Positions 7,691 through 11,488 of a stretch of DNA of 11,488 bases are shown piece by piece. A program made the translations under genes and the position numbers. Where the stretch lies: NCBI GenBank assembly GCA_023134875.1, contig JAGLUH010000157.1:1-11488 (forward strand). The letters are read 5' to 3'. Position 1 is the stretch's first letter. Each line of letters begins with the position of its first letter. The notes beneath the pieces are model-generated. The model saw only the letters and a program-made list of their open reading frames with translations. It ran no database searches and was not told where the DNA came from. Source of the DNA: Candidatus Zixiibacteriota bacterium. GTDB taxonomy: Bacteria; Zixibacteria; MSB-5A5; CAIYYT01.

Positions 7691-7715
7691 TACTCAACTC
7701 ATTTCTGACTACTAT
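7687..7715 (+). promoter_or_regulatory. Candidate sigma70-type promoter for the double ABC ATPase gene
   Basis: TTGATA (7687-7692) and TACTAT (7710-7715) are separated by 17 nt, with 5/6 consensus matches each. The -35 box covers the gcvPB stop codon. The predicted start near 7722 lies inside the 5' arm of the terminator hairpin, so a transcript from here would lack most of that arm and should escape termination. The hexamers are read directly; function is inference. Confidence 0.45.
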
Positions 7716-7747
7716 GCGGAAGGACGCAAGATGCCTTCCGCTTTTTT
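7716..7747 (+). terminator. Intrinsic (Rho-independent) terminator after gcvPB
   Basis: GCGGAAGG (7716-7723) pairs perfectly with CCTTCCGC (7734-7741). This makes an 8-bp GC-rich stem with a 10-nt loop, followed directly by six T (7742-7747). It would end transcripts arriving from gcvPB. The T tract ends only 3 nt before the next start codon (ATG 7751), which leaves no room for a conventional ribosome site beyond the hairpin. Confidence 0.8.
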
Positions 7748-7754
7748 ATTATGA
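7731..7754 (+). CDS. Possible 7-codon leader ORF inside the terminator (MPSAFLL)
   Basis: ATG 7731 follows a good Shine-Dalgarno, GGAAGGA (7718-7724), at 6 nt spacing. The frame reads seven codons and ends at TGA 7752-7754, which overlaps the ATG of the ABC ATPase in an ATGA arrangement. The ribosome site is in the 5' arm of the terminator, while the codons cover the 3' arm and T tract. The main gene has no Shine-Dalgarno of its own, so coupling through this small frame would explain how it is translated. A start near 7722 would cut off part of this site. It is short enough to be chance. Confidence 0.3.
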   Translation: MPSAFLL

Positions 7755-9319
7755 TTGTCTTCAAAGATGTCAGTTTCGCCTACTCCGCCCGCCAGCGAGT
7801 GGTATGCAATCTTTCCGTTACGATCAACAAGGGAGAGAAGGTTTGCCTGTTGGGACTGAACGGTTCCGGCAAGTCGACCTTGCTTAAACTGGCGGCGGGA
7901 TTGTTAATGCCCGGCAACGGGCACGTACTGATTGACGGCGACGCCACCGATGATCAGAGAGCCGCTCTGAAAGTACGTTCCCAGGTTGGTTTTATTTTTC
8001 AGAATCCACAGGATCAGATCGTTGCCACCACCATCGAGAGTGACATTGCTTTCACCCTTGAAAATCTGGCATTTCCGCCGGACGTGATGAAAAAGCGGGT
8101 GGAGGAAATGGCGCAACGATTTGGGCTGATTGATTTGCTTAAGCGTCACCCGGAAGCGATCTCTGCCGGTGAAGAGCAGCGTACCGCGCTGGCGGGAACG
8201 CTGGCGCCATCGCCCTCCATTTTGCTTCTGGATGAACCAACCTCTTTCCTGGATTACGCCGGTAAAGAACGGCTGCGGGAGATTCTCTTTACTGATGCCA
8301 CTACGATTCTGGCGGCGACGCAATTCCCCTCTGAAGCTCTGCAATTCGAGCGGGTGCTGCTGCTCGATCAGGGACAATTGGTATTCGACGGTTCTGCCGA
8401 TGCGTTATTCACCTCCCAGACCTGGCAGCAGCTTAAGACCGATTCCGATGCTATTCAGACCACGAAAAAGAAGCAGTATTCTGCCTCGGCGATAGGCGAC
8501 AGAAAAGAGTCGAATGTCATCGAAGCAGAAAATGTCAGCTTTTCCTATCAGGCGGGCACCGATGCCGTCAGAGAAATTGACCTGGCGGTTTCCACTGGTG
8601 AGATCATTGCCATTGTCGGCTCTTCGGGCAGCGGCAAGAGCAGCCTCGGCTTACTTCTATCAGGTCTATTGACACCGACCGCCGGCATCATCAGATATCC
8701 TAGTAACCAGGAGGGTGATCGGCTGGTTGGCTATCTGATGCAATTCCCCGAAAGACAGTTTTTTGCTGACAACGTGCATGATGAAGTGGCGTTTGGCATC
8801 GAGTCAGAACAACTACCTGTAAACGAATCGAAAGCGCGGGTTGCTGATTCTCTTGCATTGGTCGGCCTTGACTATGACTCATTCGCCGTGCGGTCGCCCT
8901 TCACTCTGTCGGGCGGCGAACAGCGACGGCTGGCTTTAGCGTCACTATTGGTAATGAATCGCCCGATACTGATCCTTGACGAACCCACCGCCAGTCTGGA
9001 CTGGCAGGGAACACAGCAACTGTTGGAACTGCTCCACCATCTCAGACGTTCGGGCAAAACAATCCTGATTTTAAGTCACGATCTCGATTTTGTCAGCCGT
9101 GTCGCCGACCGGCTGATTCTGCTTGATAAAGGCCGGCTCCGCTGGTCGGGGGCGAAATTCGCCACCGATTTCCCCACTCTGTTGTTTGAATCCCAATTCG
9201 GCGGTCTGCCGCAACCATTGCAACAGGCCCGGCAACTTCACCGTGAGGGTCTTTCCCCGATTGAGATTGCCAAAAGACTGCTTAACGATCAATCTTCAGA
9301 ATCCGGCGATCTGTTCTAA
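7751..9319 (+). CDS. Fused two-domain ECF/CbiO-type ABC transporter ATPase
   Basis: This is an energy-coupling-factor type ATPase with both nucleotide-binding domains in one 522-aa chain, an EcfA1-EcfA2 fusion like the YkoD type. It would power uptake of a vitamin, cobalt or nickel together with membrane EcfT and a substrate-binding S protein. Domain 1 (~1-225) has Walker A GLNGSGKST (K41), Q-loop FQNPQDQ (Q84), a divergent signature ISAGE (137-141), and Walker B LLLDEPTS (D161/E162). The H-loop position reads AATQ (Q191) instead of histidine. Domain 2 (~255-475) is canonical: GSSGSGKSS (K286), Q-loop MQFPERQFF (Q321), LSGGE (366-370), ILILDEPTASLD (D390/E391) and LSHD (H423). A C-terminal tail of about 45 residues follows. 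ATG 7751 is supported by the family-typical N-terminus (MIVFKDVSFAY), although it has no Shine-Dalgarno. No EcfT or S gene is nearby, so the substrate is unknown. Confidence 0.92.
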   Translation: MIVFKDVSFAYSARQRVVCNLSVTINKGEKVCLLGLNGSGKSTLLKLAAGLLMPGNGHVLIDGDATDDQRAALKVRSQVGFIFQNPQDQIVATTIESDIAFTLENLAFPPDVMKKRVEEMAQRFGLIDLLKRHPEAISAGEEQRTALAGTLAPSPSILLLDEPTSFLDYAGKERLREILFTDATTILAATQFPSEALQFERVLLLDQGQLVFDGSADALFTSQTWQQLKTDSDAIQTTKKKQYSASAIGDRKESNVIEAENVSFSYQAGTDAVREIDLAVSTGEIIAIVGSSGSGKSSLGLLLSGLLTPTAGIIRYPSNQEGDRLVGYLMQFPERQFFADNVHDEVAFGIESEQLPVNESKARVADSLALVGLDYDSFAVRSPFTLSGGEQRRLALASLLVMNRPILILDEPTASLDWQGTQQLLELLHHLRRSGKTILILSHDLDFVSRVADRLILLDKGRLRWSGAKFATDFPTLLFESQFGGLPQPLQQARQLHREGLSPIEIAKRLLNDQSSESGDLF

Positions 9320-9341
9320 TCGTATAGTGTCGTAAAACGTA

Positions 9342-9369
9342 TTGCGTAGCTCTTTAAGCAGGTTAATAT
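9342..9369 (+). promoter_or_regulatory. Weak candidate promoter for the tol operon
   Basis: TTGCGT (9342-9347) and TAATAT (9364-9369) are 16 nt apart, in the AT-rich 128-bp gap before tolQ. Each box matches about 4 of 6 bases. The gap is the longest non-coding stretch in the window, so a promoter somewhere in it is likely; this exact position is uncertain. TATAGT at 9323-9328 is an alternative -10 with a poor -35. Confidence 0.3.
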
Positions 9370-9392
9370 ATCTTTTGGGAAATAAAAGCAGC

Positions 9393-9426
9393 GCCGGCCT
9401 GTACAAGATATAGCTATCCGGTCGGC
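9393..9426 (+). promoter_or_regulatory. Stem-loop in the tolQ leader
   Basis: GCCGGCC (9393-9399) pairs with GGTCGGC (9420-9426) in a 7-bp stem including one G-U pair. The 20-nt loop contains the palindrome ATAGCTAT (9410-9417). No T tract follows, so it is not an ordinary terminator. It ends 2 nt before the purine-rich ribosome site of tolQ (GAGGAG 9429-9434, AAAGGA 9437-9442) and could affect translation or RNA stability, or bind a regulator as DNA. Function is inference. Confidence 0.35.
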
Positions 9427-9447
9427 TTGAGGAGAGAAAGGACAACA

Positions 9448-10161
9448 ATGTATGTAAAGATACTACTGATTCAGGGAAATTTCTGGGAACTCTTGTCGCA
9501 CGCGTCGCTCTTCATGTGGGTTATTGTTTTTATCCTGGCGGCTATGAGTCTTGGTTCCTGGGGCGTGATTTTCAACAAGTGGCGGATTTTCCGAGCCGTC
9601 GACAAGGAAAGCAGGCTCTTTCTCACGACTTTCCGGCGACGGCGCCAATTGGCGGAAGTTAAAGCCAAGCTGCTGGTTTACCAGCGAACACCGTTGGCCA
9701 GGATTTTCGAGCAGGGATATCAGGAATATCAGAACCTGCTCAGGCTGCACAGTCCGGAAGGTTTCGACAGCGATCTGGCGGTTCGGCTGACTCGTGATGA
9801 ACTGGCGGCGATTGATCGGGTGCTGGAACGAGAGACCTCAGTGCAAGTAGGCTTCCTGGAACGGTCGGTGCCGTTCCTGGCCACTACCGGTAATGTCGCA
9901 CCCTTTTTCGGGCTGCTCGGTACCTGCTGGGGTATCATGTGCGCTTTTCTGAATATCGGGGCGCAGGGTTCGGCATCGCTGATAGTGGTGGCGCCCGGTA
10001 TTGCCGAAGCTCTGGTAGCGACAATCTTCGGCCTGGCGGTGGCGATTCCCGCCGTCATCGGCTACAACTGGTGCAATACACGACTGAAAAACATCGCCGA
10101 TGATCTCGATAATTTCAGCCTTGAATTCTTGACCGTCGTCTCCCAGGAGCAGGATCAATGA
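9448..10161 (+). CDS. tolQ: TolQ/ExbB/MotA-family proton channel protein
   Basis: TolQ forms with TolR the inner-membrane proton-driven motor that energises the Tol-Pal system during outer-membrane constriction. It has 237 aa, close to TolQ length, with the expected three membrane segments: about 19-43 (SLFMWVIVFILAAMSL), about 131-160 (around PFLATTGNVAPFFGLLG) and about 168-196 (around APGIAEALVATIFGLAV). The two channel-lining threonines of the family are present in GLLGTCWG (T149) and LVATIFG (T182). The cytoplasmic loop is rich in Arg and charged residues. ATG 9448 is chosen over the in-frame TTG 9427 because AAAGGA lies 5 nt upstream of it. The stop overlaps the tolR start by 4 nt (ATGA). 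ExbB is the alternative name; the order Q-R-TonB/TolA-exported protein favours TolQ. Confidence 0.92.
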   Translation: MYVKILLIQGNFWELLSHASLFMWVIVFILAAMSLGSWGVIFNKWRIFRAVDKESRLFLTTFRRRRQLAEVKAKLLVYQRTPLARIFEQGYQEYQNLLRLHSPEGFDSDLAVRLTRDELAAIDRVLERETSVQVGFLERSVPFLATTGNVAPFFGLLGTCWGIMCAFLNIGAQGSASLIVVAPGIAEALVATIFGLAVAIPAVIGYNWCNTRLKNIADDLDNFSLEFLTVVSQEQDQ

Positions 10162-10586
10162 GACGGAAAAGAGAAAATCGATTATATCCCAAGATGCATG
10201 ACATTAATGTCACCAACCTTGTCGATGTCGTGCTGGTGCTCCTGATCGTCTTCATGATTACCGCACCGCTGATGCAATCGGGCATTGACGTCAATCTGCC
10301 GGAAACCAGGATGGCTGACGCTACTCTTTCTGACGGGGTGGTGGTGACTATTGACGAAAGGGGCGTGACCTATATCGATGATCGTGTCGTTGAGCTGGAT
10401 CGCTTTCAAGCGGCGGTGCGGCGGGCTTATGATGAAAATGATATCAAGCAAGTCTTCCTGCGCGCTGATGAATCGGTGACTCACGGTGTGGTGGTTGATG
10501 TGATGGGACGAATCAAGAACGCCGGTATCATTGAGGTCGGTTTAGTGACGAAACTGCCGGCACAAGAAGAGACAACCAACGAATAA
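10158..10586 (+). CDS. tolR: TolR/ExbD-family biopolymer transport protein
   Basis: TolR is the stator partner of TolQ and has one membrane helix and a periplasmic domain. At 142 aa it matches the family. The short basic cytoplasmic N-terminus (MRRKRENR) is followed by the helix at about 20-40. The essential proton-accepting aspartate is D23 in NLVDVVLVLLIVFM. The periplasmic domain carries the usual ExbD/TolR pattern: INVNLPE-like GIDVNLPET, then VVVTIDERG, and QVFLRADESVTHGVVVDVM. The start overlaps the tolQ stop by 4 nt, with GGAGCAGGA just upstream, so translation is coupled and a fixed subunit ratio is likely. ExbD cannot be fully excluded from sequence alone. Confidence 0.92.
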   Translation: MRRKRENRLYPKMHDINVTNLVDVVLVLLIVFMITAPLMQSGIDVNLPETRMADATLSDGVVVTIDERGVTYIDDRVVELDRFQAAVRRAYDENDIKQVFLRADESVTHGVVVDVMGRIKNAGIIEVGLVTKLPAQEETTNE

Positions 10587-10606
10587 TGGGGGATCGAGAA
10601 TAACCT

Positions 10607-11353
10607 GTGAGACGAGACTTACTAGTATCGCTATTGGGACACTTGACGCTGGTGGCCTTGATTATAATTTTCAACCCCTCGAGCGGCCGGTTTAGCGGCA
10701 CGCCGGAGATCATGAAGGTGAACCTGGCGGGGATGGAATTGCCGCCAACATCATCGGAACCAGTGCCGATTGTTCCTCACGAGGATAAATCCGAAGAGAT
10801 CGCCGAGATCGAACCACTGGAGATTCCCGAGGCTGTTCCTGATGAGATAATTGATGACGTCTTCAAGCTTGCCTCGCCCGATACCATGGAGACTATCGTC
10901 GTAGAGCAACCGAAACCAAAGCCGGAGAAAGTCGTAGCGAAGACTGAGCGGGAAGAGGCCAAACCGGCTGTGAGCCAACCGGAGGCAGACGGCAAGGGGG
11001 GGCTTGATATTGCCGGTTCGGTCAGTGCTGGCACCGGTGACGGTTCCGGCGAGCCGGGCGGTTATGGTCACTTCGGACTGCCTTACAATACCGCTCTCCT
11101 GGAACGGAAAATCGCTCGTGCCTGGCGTAATCCGGTTACTTCGGCCACGTCAGTATACTGTACCATCTACTTCCAGATCGGCCGCGATGGTTATCTCATC
11201 GGTGAACCGGTAGTGGAGAAATCATCCGGCATCACCACTTTTGACAAATCAGCTCTCTATGCGGTAATGAGAGTAAACCGCTTCCCCAGCTTTCCGGTAA
11301 ACTTCGAATATGACTACATCGGCGTTCATCTGGAATTCGGTTATGTCCCCTAA
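10607..11353 (+). CDS. TonB/TolA-like energy-transducing periplasmic protein
   Basis: This protein would link the TolQR (ExbBD-like) motor to an outer-membrane partner. It has 248 aa. Residues 5-22 form one membrane helix carrying the S-x3-H motif (S8, H12) that TonB and TolA use to contact the motor. Residues about 30-155 are a Pro/Glu/Lys-rich periplasmic spacer (e.g. QPKPKPEKVVAK) ending in a Gly/Ser-rich stretch. Residues about 160-248 are a TonB-type C-terminal domain: ERKIARAWRNP, YFQIGRDGYL, VEKSSGITTFDKSALYAV, and FPSFPVNF. The start is GTG 10607, 20 nt after tolR; Shine-Dalgarno is weak (GAGAA at 10596-10600). The position corresponds to tolA in proteobacteria, but the protein is much shorter than E. 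coli TolA and the C-terminal signature is TonB-like, so no symbol is given. The last 11 nt overlap the next gene. Confidence 0.88.
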   Translation: MRRDLLVSLLGHLTLVALIIIFNPSSGRFSGTPEIMKVNLAGMELPPTSSEPVPIVPHEDKSEEIAEIEPLEIPEAVPDEIIDDVFKLASPDTMETIVVEQPKPKPEKVVAKTEREEAKPAVSQPEADGKGGLDIAGSVSAGTGDGSGEPGGYGHFGLPYNTALLERKIARAWRNPVTSATSVYCTIYFQIGRDGYLIGEPVVEKSSGITTFDKSALYAVMRVNRFPSFPVNFEYDYIGVHLEFGYVP

Positions 11354-11488
11354 CAGCAAGAAAAAGACATATTGGGGGCTGGTTCTGCCGGTAGTATTGC
11401 TGCTGGCAAACATCTCCTGCCTTCAGGCGCAATCGGGGGTTGACATCGGCGCCCGCGTGATCAAGCGGGTCTGGGAACCGTACAAGAT
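11343..11488 (+). CDS. tolB: Exported protein, probably TolB (3' end outside the window)
   Basis: The frame from ATG 11343 is open to the window end (48 complete codons), overlapping the preceding stop by 11 nt. The N-terminus is a typical Sec signal peptide: basic KKK at residues 6-8, hydrophobic core LVLPVVLLLA, and a probable signal peptidase I site after LQA (residues about 27-29, before QSG). The cysteine before it (NISC) does not make a good lipobox. The visible mature part begins QSGVDIGARVIKRVWEPYK. Naming as TolB rests mainly on position after tolQ-tolR-tonB/tolA, since the beta-propeller repeats that would prove it lie beyond the edge. A TolB-like PD40 protein or another secreted protein remains possible. 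Confidence 0.55.
   Translation, partial: MSPNSKKKTYWGLVLPVVLLLANISCLQAQSGVDIGARVIKRVWEPYK

Noticed and set aside
7687..7887. Open frame starting at the gcvPB stop and overlapping the first ATPase domain
   Set aside because: It runs through the terminator and the Walker A region in the wrong frame, and the product resembles nothing.
9393..9426. Hairpin before tolQ as a terminator of the ABC ATPase gene
   Set aside because: It is followed by TTGAGGAG rather than a T tract, and it has a G-U pair and a large loop.
10636..10669. TATAAT box inside the tonB-like gene as an internal promoter
   Set aside because: The -10 is perfect, but TTGACG is only 14 nt upstream and the hexamer at 17 nt is poor. 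It lies in the codons for the hydrophobic helix, where AT-rich sequence is expected.
11343..11488. Lipoprotein reading of the last protein (Cys in NISC)
   Set aside because: The -3 position is Asn rather than Leu/Val/Ile, so the lipobox is poor, and a normal signal peptidase I site (LQA) follows directly.

Overview
This 11.5 kb window is a densely packed bacterial chromosome segment. Every gene I can support lies on the + strand. No mobile element, CRISPR array, tRNA or rRNA is visible. Moderate to high G+C, classical Shine-Dalgarno sites, a two-subunit glycine decarboxylase P-protein, a type IV pilus ATPase and a Tol/TonB envelope locus indicate a Gram-negative-type (diderm) bacterium. The mixture of gene types would suit an FCB-group or related candidate phylum such as Zixibacteria. 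That placement is inference and was not tested by any search.

Region 1 (1-3670) is metabolic with a motility insertion. It holds the C-terminal part of an M24 Xaa-Pro aminopeptidase, then accB (biotin carrier), a PilT/PilU-type retraction ATPase, and accC (biotin carboxylase). The pilus ATPase gene sits between the two acetyl-CoA carboxylase genes. The efp gene that often lies between pepP/pepQ and accB is absent.

Region 2 (3621-7690) is a glycine cleavage operon. It has gcvH (lipoyl carrier), gcvPA, two tandem paralogous zinc-ribbon proteins with a DUF2007-like C-terminal part, and gcvPB. A near-consensus sigma70-type promoter lies in the last codons of accC and probably starts a gcv transcript of its own. 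The two zinc-ribbon genes separate the P-protein subunit genes. gcvT and lpd are not in the window.

Region 3 (7687-9319) starts with an unusually compact regulatory junction: promoter, intrinsic terminator and a possible 7-codon leader ORF packed into about 70 bp. It leads directly into a 522-residue protein with two ECF/CbiO-type ATPase domains in one chain. Each half carries a departure from consensus (signature and H-loop in the first half). No EcfT or EcfS partner is encoded nearby.

Region 4 (9320-11488) is a Tol/Ton envelope-energisation locus. It holds tolQ, tolR (4-nt overlap), a short TonB/TolA-like protein with the SxxxH transmembrane motif, and the start of an exported protein that is probably TolB by position. 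TolQ/TolR would form the proton channel, and the TonB/TolA-like protein would carry the energy across the periplasm.

The points most worth a second look are the junction at 7687-7754, the zinc-ribbon pair inside the gcvPA-gcvPB unit, the asymmetric double ATPase, and the pilus ATPase inside accB-accC.
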